Below are positions 1 through 9,459 of a stretch of 64,000 nt of DNA, one piece after another (within the stretch, counting starts at the first letter, position 1; each line of letters begins with the position of its first letter). The stretch comes from Flavobacteriales bacterium (GTDB lineage Bacteria; Bacteroidota; Bacteroidia; Flavobacteriales_D; Crocinitomicaceae): assembly GCA_947475095.1 (NCBI GenBank), contig CANJLG010000009.1, forward strand, positions 1 to 64,000. Reading direction: 5' to 3'. The notes beneath the pieces were generated by a model. It ran no database searches, was not told the origin of the DNA, and saw nothing but the letters and a program-made list of their open reading frames with translations. Position numbers and translations under genes: made by a program.

Positions 1-1610
1 GCCAAAAGGGTATCACCTAAGCATAAAGGCGTATTTGAAAGGATACTTGGTAGCGATGGGGTGCTAATAATACTGATAGCAACGGTGTCCGGAATTAATT
101 CACAGGCCCCAGGTGAAAAGCCTGAAATAATGTAATTACCGGATTGGGACGGAACGACACCCAAGAGTTGCAAGGTTGTACCATTGGTGGTAATACCCAT
201 GGGGCCAGTCCACGTATAGGTTGCTCCTGGTAATGAGTCAGTGCTGAGTAGAAGCGTATCACCACTACAAAGCAAGTCATTGGCGGAACTTATCTCGTAC
301 TTGTAAGCAGCAAAATCACTAAAATATCCGTAGCGACATCCAGAGTTCGCGCCACCGTGAATCACACCAAGGTGGAACTTAGAACTTGGATTTTCAACAC
401 GGCTGGCTTGTAGTACGCCAATAAAAGAACTTCCGTCAAGTTGTGCGTATTTCCATGCTCCTGCAGTTCCGGGTACAGTTTGAAAAATTCCTGGTCCTAT
501 GTTAGCAGTTGAGCCATTTAAAGTAAAAGTGTTTTCGCCTCCAGTTGGAACTAAAATATTCATCGCGAAGAATTCACTGGTAGACCTTACAAAAGCCACT
601 GTATTTGAACCTGTACAAACGATAGGTGGAACAACTGCGCCGCCAACTTCACAGCCGAAACCTGTGGTGTGTAAAACATAAACAGGTTTGTCAGCTTGTA
701 TGAATGCCGATGGGTTACTCTGGGTGTGAACATACAGGCCAGTAGCATTCAAGTTGGCTACATTCGTACCATCAATGCTCAATTGTGTATTGTTTTGTGT
801 TGCTACGATATAAACTTTGTCTGGACCATTGAGATATCCTTTTAGCGTAATGTATTCCTTTCCTGTCAAAGGAACGGGAATGGTTTGGTCACCCATTAAA
901 TCGGCACAACCGCCGTAAGGTGCTCCAGACATAGAATCGTCTTTAAGGGTTACGGCAATGGGTTTTGTGGACAAGATGGTAGAGCCAGATAAATGAAGAG
1001 CACCTGAGGTATTAACCGCCTCAGCACTGTAGGTTTCACCTAGGTTTAAAACAATATTAAAAGGAACTCCTGCAGGATGTCCTTGAATATCACTTGATGG
1101 AACAATAGTGATGCTGGTGTTGTTTTGGGTCGCTACAATGTCAAAGCCTGAGCGGGCATAACTCGCGTTCGTTAAAAAGGTTTGAGCGGTGATAATGAAG
1201 CTTGTCCCTAATGCATTTTTTCCTTTTAATGTAAAAATATCGGGGTTGCAATTACACGATGTAACTACTTCGTAATAGGCCATAATAGGAGCAGTGGACT
1301 TAATCCGAAAGCCATAATTAAGTACAGAATTGGCTGGCTTATTCTCAACGATATCAATCCATGGCGTTAAATCTAGGGTTTGAGCTGAATTGGGACCTAT
1401 GTTTATGATTTGAACTGGGAAATTTGGATTCGCTGGTTGCGATATGGTAATTGTAGCAGGAGTAGTCAAGGTTGCAAAGCGAAATACAATCGGACGATCT
1501 CCATGGCTTTGAGCTATCTCAGGCGCAACAAACCAAAAAAGGGTGTCTAGTTGAGCACTTACATTTCCAGTAATCCAAAGGAAAGAAAGAAGTACAACTA
1601 TTTTTTTCAC
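1..1610 (-). CDS. Large secreted IgGFc-binding/Ig-like surface protein, N-terminal part (cut by window edge)
   Basis: Not in the ORF track because it runs off the left edge, but reading the minus strand from a GTG at 1610 gives an unbroken frame to base 1 (about 536 codons). It starts with a clear signal peptide (VKKIVVLLSFLWITGNVSAQ). The next roughly 420 residues resemble the IgGFc-binding domain of Bacteroidota surface proteins (for example RSTSEFFAMNILVP and the repeated VATQNNT motifs). An Ig/PKD-like repeat begins near residue 460 (LLCSGDTLLLS, YTWTGPMG) and a second one is starting at the edge (PLCLGDTLLA). Such proteins are usually very long, cell-surface or gliding-related, and exported by T9SS; the sorting domain would lie outside the window. 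An in-frame TAA lies two codons upstream and no earlier start exists, so the GTG is favoured. It begins 9 bp after the GH92 stop. Confidence 0.8.
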   Translation of the reverse strand, partial: MKKIVVLLSFLWITGNVSAQLDTLFWFVAPEIAQSHGDRPIVFRFATLTTPATITISQPANPNFPVQIINIGPNSAQTLDLTPWIDIVENKPANSVLNYGFRIKSTAPIMAYYEVVTSCNCNPDIFTLKGKNALGTSFIITAQTFLTNASYARSGFDIVATQNNTSITIVPSSDIQGHPAGVPFNIVLNLGETYSAEAVNTSGALHLSGSTILSTKPIAVTLKDDSMSGAPYGGCADLMGDQTIPVPLTGKEYITLKGYLNGPDKVYIVATQNNTQLSIDGTNVANLNATGLYVHTQSNPSAFIQADKPVYVLHTTGFGCEVGGAVVPPIVCTGSNTVAFVRSTSEFFAMNILVPTGGENTFTLNGSTANIGPGIFQTVPGTAGAWKYAQLDGSSFIGVLQASRVENPSSKFHLGVIHGGANSGCRYGYFSDFAAYKYEISSANDLLCSGDTLLLSTDSLPGATYTWTGPMGITTNGTTLQLLGVVPSQSGNYIISGFSPGACELIPDTVAISIISTPSLPSILSNTPLCLGDTLL

Positions 1611-1619
1611 GTCTTAAAA

Positions 1620-4610
1620 TTAATAAAAAATCAATTCATCGAGAAATATCCAAGAATCAAATCCATTTCCTAAATGCCATTCAGGGCAAACACCATGGTT
1701 TTTGATGTGGTACCGGATAGCCTTAACGTTACTTTCAGAAACAGGAATCAAAAGTTCCTTGTTTGCTTTTGTTGGTGTTTTCTGGTCTACCAAAGCAGTA
1801 TTTAATCGTAGTGGTGCTCCGAAGGTGCTTCCGTCTTTTGATAGTTCAATGATTACTTCCGAAGGGTCAAATATCCATGATTTAAGATCCCGGATGTACG
1901 ATATTCCTACTTGTGTCAAGGAAACAGGCTGCTCAAATTGAACGACTGCGTGGACATCATTTCCATAGAATCCTTGCCAATCACCTGTTCTAAAATCTGA
2001 ATTACCTCGAATTTTATCGATTAAGGTAAATGGTCCAGAAGCAGAGTAGGATGGGGCATAGGCTGTATTTAAAATCAATCGTTCGTTTTTATTTTTTAAT
2101 ATGAATTGAGAGGCTACCGATGCCGATTCCAACTCAATATTTTGTGATTCATAGTTGGTTTTTCTGAAAATGGTTTTAATGAAAATATCTCCTGTTTTTT
2201 TGATGTAAAAAGGGGTTTTATAGGTCGTCCACGAACGTTTATTGTCAATCGAATACTGTATGGTATATGTTTTTTGGTTCTGGAGTTCCGGTAATCCCAT
2301 TTCGATTTTGAGAGAATCTTCAAATATCCGTTCGCCGGTTTTTATGAATGGGATTGGCACGAATTCATTTGGTATTTCTGGCGCATAAAAATTTACGGTT
2401 TTGTCAAGTAGAACCTCAGAAATTGGTGACATGTTGAAGATAAGCGACCCTCCTTTCATGAGTTCAAGGTGATCAATTTGTAAGCCTTGGCTTTTGTCGT
2501 TTAAGGTAAGCGATGAAATGTATTTGTTGGCTTTTGATACATTGCTCGAAATGTATAACTTTTGACCATTTTCCAAATTGATGCTTACTTTTTTGAAAAT
2601 GGGATGGCCCACTTCGTATTTGTTGCTTCCTGGAGCCATGGGGTAAAACCCTAAGGCAGACATGACATACCAAGAACTCATTTGACCACAATCCTCATTT
2701 CCCGATAGTCCGTCTGGTTTATTTTGGTAAAGCGTACCTTGAATTGAGTCTACATAAAATTGGGTTTTCCCAGGATTATTGGTGTAGTTATATAGGTAGG
2801 CCATGTGATGAGAAGGTTCGTTGCCATGTGCATACTGTCCTATTAATCCCGTGATATCTGCCTGCTCACGACCGTTTAATTGACTGGATGTATTGAAAAG
2901 TTTATCCATCCATGATTCTAATCCAGACTTTCCATTGAATAAATTGGTCAGGGTTTTAGGGTGATGTGGGGCATACAAGGAGTATTGCCAACTGTTAGCT
3001 TCTGTATAGTTAAAATTTACCTCACTCGGATCGAATGGACTAAACCACTGTCCTCCGCGTCGTGCTCTCATGAATGATTGATCTGGATCAAAATGGTTAA
3101 TAAAATTAAAGCTTGACTTTAAGTATTTACTTGCAATATCTTCTTTACCAAGGCTTTTAGCCATTTCAGAAATGCACCAATGATCGTAAGCATATTCCAA
3201 AACCTTCGATACTGACTCACTTTCCCAATCTGCTGACAAGAGACCATACGAATTGAAAAGAGGCTTGCTAAATTCATTGGCTTCTGATGTTTTTATCATG
3301 GCTTCTAGCGCTTTTTCAGCATCAAAACCACGAATACCCTTGAGGTAGGCGTCAGCAATCACTGAGACACTATGAAACCCAATCATACACTCTGTTTCGT
3401 TACCTGCCAATTCCCAAACAGGAAGATCACCGCCTTCATCGTATTGTCTTAAGAAAGTCTGAATAAAAGCCAAGGTTCTTTTTTGATCTATTAAGGTATA
3501 TAAGGGGTGTGTGGAACGGTAAGTGTCCCAAAGGGAGAAAACGGTATATTGTGGCAAGCCGTCTATTTTGTGAATTTTTAAATCACGGCCACGGTATTGC
3601 CCATCGACATCGGAAAAGATATTCGGAACAACCATGGTGTGGTAGAGCGCGGTATAAAAAATCGTTTTTAAGTCCACGTTGTCGTCTTCAACCTGAATTT
3701 TTTGGAGTTCCTGATCCCATACTTTTTGATTTTGTAAATGAAGCGCGTCAAAGTTTGTGGTATTGACCTCTTTTTGGAAATTGAGATAAGCACCCTCTGA
3801 GCTAACCGCTGAAACCCCCACTTTTAATACAAGTTCTTTTAAGTCATCTTCAAAAAACAACACCAATTTATGTTGCCCATCTTTCTCAATCTTTTCTACT
3901 TTTTGGATGCTCACCGAACTATTCAGGCTAAAATAAAAGTGTTGCTCGCTTGCCCAACTTTCGGAAATTCGAAAACCATCAATCCGTTTGGAATCAAGTT
4001 GATTAAATCCAGCATCCAAGACTTTATCTCGGTAGTCTAAATCGAGAATTATGTACCTTTTTCCTTTTCCTATAAATGTGTAGCGGTGGATACCACAGCG
4101 TTCGGTAGAGGTGAGTTCCACCTTTATTTTCGAATCATTGGACACTACCGAGTAATATCCTGCTTGCGCTATTTCATTTTTATGAGAAAAGGGTATGCCA
4201 TATCCGCCGGAATTTAAATAACCTGGAATGGTATTTAGTTTTCCAAGTTGAGGCACTACCAAAAGATCAGCATAATCTGGAATACCTGTCCCGCTTAAAT
4301 GGGTGTGACTAAAGCCATGAATCACAGAGTCGGAGTAATGATATCCTCCACAGCCATCCCAACCTTCGTAACGAGTGTCTGGACTCAACTGCACCATACC
4401 AAAAGGCGAGGTGGCACCGGGAAAGGTATGCCCATGTCCGCCTGTTCCAATGAAGGGATTAACGTAATAACTTGGTGACATAGGCCTAATGTTACCAACG
4501 TTCAAAAGAGCCCTTGCTATGTCGCTTGCACCTTGAATTTCCTTTAATGGCACTTGCGCATTTGAAACAATAGCGGCGAGTAAAAAGAATAGAATTGATA
4601 TTAATTTCAT
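1620..4610 (-). CDS. GH92 family glycosidase (alpha-mannosidase type), secreted
   Basis: Exo-acting mannosidase that would trim alpha-mannosides from glycans in the periplasm or outside the cell. It has a signal peptide (residues 1-18), the GH92 N-terminal signature NPFIGTGGHGHTFPGATSPF near residue 52, ELAGNETECMIGFHSVSV near residue 400 and GNEDCGQMSSWYVMSALGFY near residue 640, all hallmarks of the family. The length of 996 aa exceeds the usual 700-760 aa because of a C-terminal extension. Its last ~120 residues (WQGFYGNDVHAVVQFEQPVS) look like a discoidin/F5-8C-type beta-sandwich, probably carbohydrate-binding. The start overlaps the stop of the upstream GT2 gene by 4 bp, so the two are probably co-transcribed. 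The exact linkage specificity cannot be read from sequence. Confidence 0.93.
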   Translation of the reverse strand: MKLISILFFLLAAIVSNAQVPLKEIQGASDIARALLNVGNIRPMSPSYYVNPFIGTGGHGHTFPGATSPFGMVQLSPDTRYEGWDGCGGYHYSDSVIHGFSHTHLSGTGIPDYADLLVVPQLGKLNTIPGYLNSGGYGIPFSHKNEIAQAGYYSVVSNDSKIKVELTSTERCGIHRYTFIGKGKRYIILDLDYRDKVLDAGFNQLDSKRIDGFRISESWASEQHFYFSLNSSVSIQKVEKIEKDGQHKLVLFFEDDLKELVLKVGVSAVSSEGAYLNFQKEVNTTNFDALHLQNQKVWDQELQKIQVEDDNVDLKTIFYTALYHTMVVPNIFSDVDGQYRGRDLKIHKIDGLPQYTVFSLWDTYRSTHPLYTLIDQKRTLAFIQTFLRQYDEGGDLPVWELAGNETECMIGFHSVSVIADAYLKGIRGFDAEKALEAMIKTSEANEFSKPLFNSYGLLSADWESESVSKVLEYAYDHWCISEMAKSLGKEDIASKYLKSSFNFINHFDPDQSFMRARRGGQWFSPFDPSEVNFNYTEANSWQYSLYAPHHPKTLTNLFNGKSGLESWMDKLFNTSSQLNGREQADITGLIGQYAHGNEPSHHMAYLYNYTNNPGKTQFYVDSIQGTLYQNKPDGLSGNEDCGQMSSWYVMSALGFYPMAPGSNKYEVGHPIFKKVSINLENGQKLYISSNVSKANKYISSLTLNDKSQGLQIDHLELMKGGSLIFNMSPISEVLLDKTVNFYAPEIPNEFVPIPFIKTGERIFEDSLKIEMGLPELQNQKTYTIQYSIDNKRSWTTYKTPFYIKKTGDIFIKTIFRKTNYESQNIELESASVASQFILKNKNERLILNTAYAPSYSASGPFTLIDKIRGNSDFRTGDWQGFYGNDVHAVVQFEQPVSLTQVGISYIRDLKSWIFDPSEVIIELSKDGSTFGAPLRLNTALVDQKTPTKANKELLIPVSESNVKAIRYHIKNHGVCPEWHLGNGFDSWIFLDELIFY

Positions 4611-5629
4611 GATAGAAAGCGTCTTTTGTTAAGCTTTGTAAACGTTTTATTATTCTTGAAGTAGTAATCAAAAATAATATTGCCTGAATAAGATGGCACT
4701 TTATTTTTAACTCTTTTAAGCTGTTTTCTTTTTTGTAATACCTTTTGAATTTTAGAATAAAAAGAGAGGTGTGCTAGAAATATCATTATAAAAAATGAAA
4801 ATTTACCTTTTAGTAGAAATTGTAATCCAGCTATTCCATCATAAATCATACGAATTACTAACCTTGGTCCCCAAAAACCTCTATGATTTTTTACTAATAG
4901 CATTAAATTATTTCTGAAATTCAAGAATGTTTTGGTAGGAGAGGTGTAAGGCATGGTGCCACCACCGAGGTGATACACTACTGATGCTGGTTCGCAGACA
5001 AATGAGAATCCTGCATGATTTAATCGCAAGCAAAGGTCTATTTCTTCCATGTGCGCCAAAAAATCGCTATCAAAACCGCCAACATCATGAAATAAATTAG
5101 CTCGAATTAACATTGCTGCTCCAGAGGTCCAATCCACTTTCTTTTTATAATCGTATTGAGCTTGATCTTCTTCAAAATGATTAAATATACGACCTCGACA
5201 AAAGGGAAAATAATTTTTATCTAGGTAGCCACCTGCCGCACCAGCATGTTCAAAATGCGATTTTTTTGAATAAGAAAGAACTTTAGGTTGACATCCTGCC
5301 ACTGTTTCGTCGGCTAAAGCAGATTGTAAAGGGGGGATCCAATTACTGGTGACCTCAACATCATTATTTAATAAAATATACTGTTTAAATCTACCTTTAA
5401 GCTGGCCTAACCCTTCATTATACCCTTCAGCAAAACCATAATTTTGCGGAAGTGAAATGCATTCGACTGAAGGAAAGCTTTTATTTAAAAAGGACACAGA
5501 TTCATCAGTAGAAGCGTTATCGATGATAATAATCGGAAATCCCACGCTATTAGCAAAAACATTCGGTAAGAAGGTAGTTAAGTGCTGTAATCCGTTGTAA
5601 TTTAAAATGACGATGGCTAATTCCTGCAT
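4607..5629 (-). CDS. GT2 family glycosyltransferase
   Basis: GT-A fold glycosyltransferase transferring a sugar from a nucleotide donor, probably cytoplasmic or membrane-associated. The N-terminus has the typical MQELAIVILNYNGL strand followed by IIDNASTDES; LLNNDVEVT near residue 85 carries the metal-binding acidic residue, and LAHMEEIDLCLRL near residue 195 the catalytic-base region, as in rhamnosyl/galactosyl transferases of the WbbL type. The ORF track start (5713) would place 28 residues inside the upstream GWxTD gene; Met29 at 5629 begins exactly at the domain and 8 bp after that gene's stop, so I use it (340 aa). A hydrophobic C-terminal stretch (LIRMIYDGIAGLQFLL) probably touches the membrane. 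Acceptor unknown. Confidence 0.9.
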   Translation of the reverse strand: MQELAIVILNYNGLQHLTTFLPNVFANSVGFPIIIIDNASTDESVSFLNKSFPSVECISLPQNYGFAEGYNEGLGQLKGRFKQYILLNNDVEVTSNWIPPLQSALADETVAGCQPKVLSYSKKSHFEHAGAAGGYLDKNYFPFCRGRIFNHFEEDQAQYDYKKKVDWTSGAAMLIRANLFHDVGGFDSDFLAHMEEIDLCLRLNHAGFSFVCEPASVVYHLGGGTMPYTSPTKTFLNFRNNLMLLVKNHRGFWGPRLVIRMIYDGIAGLQFLLKGKFSFFIMIFLAHLSFYSKIQKVLQKRKQLKRVKNKVPSYSGNIIFDYYFKNNKTFTKLNKRRFLS

Positions 5630-5636
5630 AGAAGCG

Positions 5637-7088
5637 TTAGTATTGTCTAAATAAATCGTTGCTATTTCCTCCCCAAACATCTTGATTGAATTTATTAGGG
5701 TTGTCAATATCACCGTTCATGGTATTTCGTTTTACTAAAATCTGTTGCCATGCTGGGTTTTTTAATTCTCCTAACATATCAGAATGCAATAATCGATAAG
5801 CATTATTTACCAAATCAGGATTGTAAAAAACAAATCTTTTATTACTAAAAGCCCCAATTTTATTATAAATCCAAATTTCATATGGATATTCTGACGGAGA
5901 GGTTTCTCGGGCGTTAATTGTACTTGGAGCACCGTATTTTAGATAAACCCGTCCACGATCTGTTTCAAATCCTTCTTGAAAATTATTAGCGTATTCACGC
6001 TCAACTAATAGGATCTGTTCCTTATATTTCAACCATGCCTCGTAAGGTGTATTTGGGGAGGTATATTTCCAAAAGGCTTGAATGTGTTTGCGCATTAAAG
6101 ATTTTTCTTTTGTTTTAATACTAGCAATGATATTTTTCACTTCTGCTGGTTTAGCAATTGGAATAAGGCTTTCTAGAAAAAATATCACACTGTCCTCATG
6201 AATTGATGCTTGGAATGATGGATCTAAGACAATATTGTCTGATTGAATGCTATCCATAAAGTCATTGGTTCGTTCAAAGACATACGTTTCGTTATATTTA
6301 TCTTCCATTTTTCTATTCACAAGCGCATAATTAAGCTCATACTGTCCACTGGGTAGAAGACTCAGGTCAACTGTCTTAAAAATTGGGGTAACCGCTTCGG
6401 GTTTTAATCGGTAAAATGTTGTGTAAGAATCAATCTCCGTTTTGGTGGAAACATCAATTAATGTTTGTTTTAATCCAACGATCGAATCTGTTGAATTATT
6501 CAGGTTATATGTTTCGAAATACACCGGTAACTTATTGAGTTGGGTTGGGTAATAATTAGAAAGCCTAGGAATTAAATAGTATCCTGATTTTTGAAATGTA
6601 CTTGACAAGGTATCAGGATAGGCAAACTCAGCTATTTCAATGGTTGAGATAGATGGCTCTCCTCGTAAATCTTTAATCGTTATATCTTGTTTTGCCTTAA
6701 TGAGATTTGCCATTTTGTTGACATCCTGAATTTCTAAGCTTAATTCATATTTTCCAGGTTGTACTTTTAATCTTCTTATGTCGTAGAAATCGTCAATTAA
6801 GCTATCTTTAAAAAAGGGAGAATTCAATAAGTAGATATCGTTTAAGGTGTCTTTTTGTGACGATATTAATTGTATGCGAACTGCAACGGTAGCTTGGATG
6901 CCATCGTTTAAGCTAATGTAATTGACACTGTAGCCTACAAATTGCAATTGAATTTCTAGATAGTTTCCAATACTTGGATCGAAGAATTGTTTGGTGTCTA
7001 GGTATGCCCGTAGTTTCTTTGATTGCCCATAAGTTAATGAGGAAACGGATAGGAAAACAAAAAGTATACTGATAAAGAAAGGTCTCAT
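5637..7088 (-). CDS. GWxTD domain-containing secreted protein
   Basis: Member of the GWxTD family found widely in Bacteroidota and of unknown biochemical role. It has a signal peptide (MRPFFISILFVFLSVSSLTYGQ). A long beta-rich region (about 25-300) is followed by the C-terminal GWxTD domain. The signature appears as GFETDRGRVYLKYGAP near residue 375, with Phe in place of the usual Trp at the variable site. The tail IWIYN...FVFYNPD is the typical end of the domain. It lies 22 bp downstream of the helicase gene and just upstream of GT2, so it is part of a minus-strand run. No catalytic function can be assigned. Confidence 0.85.
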   Translation of the reverse strand: MRPFFISILFVFLSVSSLTYGQSKKLRAYLDTKQFFDPSIGNYLEIQLQFVGYSVNYISLNDGIQATVAVRIQLISSQKDTLNDIYLLNSPFFKDSLIDDFYDIRRLKVQPGKYELSLEIQDVNKMANLIKAKQDITIKDLRGEPSISTIEIAEFAYPDTLSSTFQKSGYYLIPRLSNYYPTQLNKLPVYFETYNLNNSTDSIVGLKQTLIDVSTKTEIDSYTTFYRLKPEAVTPIFKTVDLSLLPSGQYELNYALVNRKMEDKYNETYVFERTNDFMDSIQSDNIVLDPSFQASIHEDSVIFFLESLIPIAKPAEVKNIIASIKTKEKSLMRKHIQAFWKYTSPNTPYEAWLKYKEQILLVEREYANNFQEGFETDRGRVYLKYGAPSTINARETSPSEYPYEIWIYNKIGAFSNKRFVFYNPDLVNNAYRLLHSDMLGELKNPAWQQILVKRNTMNGDIDNPNKFNQDVWGGNSNDLFRQY

Positions 7089-7110
7089 TTTACTAAATTA
7101 ACAATCTTTT

Positions 7111-8619
7111 CTAATCAACGATAGCAGCTCTTAGTTTTTGTCTTAATTGACGATTATATGTTTCAAGCAGATATTTGAGGTAATTATCGGTTGATTTAGC
7201 AATGCAACGGGTATAATTCTTCAAACGATGTTCTATGTGTTCTTGAAGTAATTCTACGAGAGATAGCGCATGGTGCTGGTCTTTTGCTAATCCAATGATT
7301 GAATCGAAATGGTTATTAAGCGAATTCTCAACGGCATCTTTCCCTTTCTGACCTCGGTCTAGGCATTCGTAATAATTTTCTTTAATATTAAAAGTTTCTA
7401 AAATACTGGTATTAACTAATTTGTCATATCCTTTTGGGAACTCAAATTCAACTTCAAATTCCATGTCCTCTAATTCGGAAATACGAGATTCTAAGAAGCG
7501 ATCTGGAAAACGAAAGGCGTCATGCCAATTAATAAAATCTTGCCAAAAACCAAAACGTCTAACATTATTCCCTAAGTCGACAATGCTAAAACTATCTTTT
7601 GTTGGCAGTCGTCTAGATCCTCTTCCAATCATTTGATGGTACAAGGTTAAGGAGCGAGTAGCACGATTCAAAATGATGGTTTTTACCGTAGGCTCATCAA
7701 ATCCGGTGGTCAAGATCCCAACAGATGTTAAAATGGCATCAGGGGTAGTCCTAAACCAAGTCAAAATATCTTTTCTATCTTTATCACTAAAGGTAGAATC
7801 GAGGTGACGTACATTGTATTTAAGTTTCTTAAAGGAGTCGTAAACGCGCATGGACGTTTCAATTCCTGCATTGAAAATAAGAGTTTTTTGTCCTAATGAA
7901 ACTTCCTCATAAGCGAATGTTAATTTCTCTTGCATGAAAAAATTACTATATAAAACATCAGAACTACTAACGGTAAAATCGCCATTTGTGCCAATTTTTA
8001 GTCCATGAAGGTTCACATCGTAATTATAGGTTTCGGCATCGGAAAGATACCCGCTTTGAATGAGTCCTGAAATGCTTTCTCCAGTTATTAGTTTGTTGTA
8101 GTTATCCTTTAATGGCAAGGCTCTATTGCTGCTTAATGGGGTTGCAGTTACGCCTAAAATATTCCCATCTTCGTAATATTGAAAAATTTTACGAAAACTA
8201 TTGTAGTGCGCTTCATCGACAATAACTAAACCAACATCTTTTATAAAATCACCATCGTCTAAAAGACGATTATTTAAGGTTTCAACCATGGCAATAAAAC
8301 AAGAATATTCATCTTGATCATCCAGTTTTTTAACTTCTGAATTAATTATTTTATTCTTAACTCCAATGGCTTGCAGCTGACGAGAAGTTTGCACTGATAA
8401 CTCGATACGGTGAGTGAGGATAAGTACTTTTTGACCCCATTCTTCAATAAATTTTTTGGCAATAGCTGAAAAAATGACTGTTTTGCCTCCGCCTGTTGGC
8501 AATTGATAAAGCAAATTAAACTTTTTACCATTCGTTCTAAATTCTTGTAATACACTTTCTACAGTTTTTTCTTGAAAGGGATAGAGCTGTTTGGCTTCGT
8601 ATAGATCGGTATCAATCAT
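7111..8619 (-). CDS. DEAD/DEAH-box SF2 helicase
   Basis: ATP-dependent superfamily 2 helicase of the type III restriction/RAD3-like ResIII group. Visible motifs: PTGGGKT (Walker A, about residue 43), IVDEAH (motif II, about 133), GVTATP (motif III, about 155), and QMIGRGSR (motif VI, about 333) in the second RecA domain. The C-terminal 150 residues are helical and charged without a recognisable nuclease. The track ORF begins at 8727, but Met37 at 8619 starts the conserved part (MIDTDLYEAKQLYPFQ) and avoids overlap with the methyltransferase gene at 8687, so I choose 8619 (502 aa). No methylase or other restriction gene is adjacent, so a housekeeping DNA/RNA role is more likely than restriction. 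Confidence 0.88.
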   Translation of the reverse strand: MIDTDLYEAKQLYPFQEKTVESVLQEFRTNGKKFNLLYQLPTGGGKTVIFSAIAKKFIEEWGQKVLILTHRIELSVQTSRQLQAIGVKNKIINSEVKKLDDQDEYSCFIAMVETLNNRLLDDGDFIKDVGLVIVDEAHYNSFRKIFQYYEDGNILGVTATPLSSNRALPLKDNYNKLITGESISGLIQSGYLSDAETYNYDVNLHGLKIGTNGDFTVSSSDVLYSNFFMQEKLTFAYEEVSLGQKTLIFNAGIETSMRVYDSFKKLKYNVRHLDSTFSDKDRKDILTWFRTTPDAILTSVGILTTGFDEPTVKTIILNRATRSLTLYHQMIGRGSRRLPTKDSFSIVDLGNNVRRFGFWQDFINWHDAFRFPDRFLESRISELEDMEFEVEFEFPKGYDKLVNTSILETFNIKENYYECLDRGQKGKDAVENSLNNHFDSIIGLAKDQHHALSLVELLQEHIEHRLKNYTRCIAKSTDNYLKYLLETYNRQLRQKLRAAIVD

Positions 8620-8686
8620 AGTAGTGGTGCGAAAACTAAAATGCAAAAGTACGGCCTTTTCCTTTATGTTAACTAATGATTGAAAA

Positions 8687-9427
8687 TTAACTTTTTTTCC
8701 AATGGGATAATAAAATACCACAAGCAATGGATGCGTTTAAGGATTCGCCATTACCAAGCTTTGGTATGGTAATAGGATTTTGTATTAATTGGGATATTTC
8801 CTCGCTTATTCCACTTCCTTCATTACCAATAATTAGAATGGCGTTTTTTTTGATTTTTAGTTCAATACAAGATGTGCCTTCAAGCATAGCTCCATAAATA
8901 GGGAGTGTTTGTTGCATTAGAAAATCACTAAGGTTTCCGTAGGCTATTTTTATTCTAAATAAACTTCCCATGGTTGCCTGTACGACCCTTGGATGATAAC
9001 AATCGACTGTAGTTGCACTACAATAAATTTGTTGAATACCAAACCAGTCAGCTGTACGGATAATTGTTCCTAAATTTCCTGGATCTTGAATTGTATCGAT
9101 AACAAGTGTGCTAATAGCGGGATTGAATGATTTTTCCTCTTGTGGTGTTTTCTTTAAAATAACTAATATGCCTTGAGGTGATTTTAATAAGGATATTCGC
9201 TCGAATTCATTACCTGAAGCCAATAAAGCATTGTATTTGGTATGTTGAATTACAGTGTCTACATGCTCGGAGGTACAAACAATCAGTAAAATAGAGGATC
9301 CGTTTTCTCTTAAACATTCGTGAAACATCTTTTCGCCCTCTGCAATGTAGCATCCTTCAAAATCTCGAGATTTCTTAGTATGTAAGGTGCGAATCCATTT
9401 TAACTTATTGATTGAAAGTTTTTCCAC
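8687..9427 (-). CDS. TrmH/SpoU-family RNA 2'-O-methyltransferase
   Basis: SAM-dependent ribose methyltransferase acting on rRNA or tRNA in the cytoplasm. It has the SPOUT trefoil-knot motifs in order: motif 1 DPGNLGTIIRTADWFG (about 115-130), motif 2 IIGNEGSGIS (about 200), motif 3 SLNASIACGILLSHW (about 228-243). The N-terminal 100 residues form the L30e-like RNA-binding substrate domain, where FEGCYIAEGEKMF matches the family. At 246 aa the length is normal. It is divergent from the BamA-like gene. Which nucleotide is methylated is not determinable here. Confidence 0.92.
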   Translation of the reverse strand: MEKLSINKLKWIRTLHTKKSRDFEGCYIAEGEKMFHECLRENGSSILLIVCTSEHVDTVIQHTKYNALLASGNEFERISLLKSPQGILVILKKTPQEEKSFNPAISTLVIDTIQDPGNLGTIIRTADWFGIQQIYCSATTVDCYHPRVVQATMGSLFRIKIAYGNLSDFLMQQTLPIYGAMLEGTSCIELKIKKNAILIIGNEGSGISEEISQLIQNPITIPKLGNGESLNASIACGILLSHWKKS

Positions 9428-9441
9428 GTGAGCAATATTAT

Positions 9442-9449
9442 TATTTTTG
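9442..9449 (+). promoter_or_regulatory. Candidate -7 box (TATTTTTG) before the BamA-family gene
   Basis: Matches the Bacteroidota -7 consensus TAnnTTTG in the 32-bp gap between two divergent genes and 10 bp before the ATG at 9460. No clear -33 TTG at the right spacing, so support is weak. Confidence 0.3.
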
Positions 9450-9459
9450 TAGTATAATT

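Noticed and set aside
499-681. 60-aa plus-strand ORF
   Set aside because: Shadow of the large minus-strand surface-protein gene that spans 1-1610.
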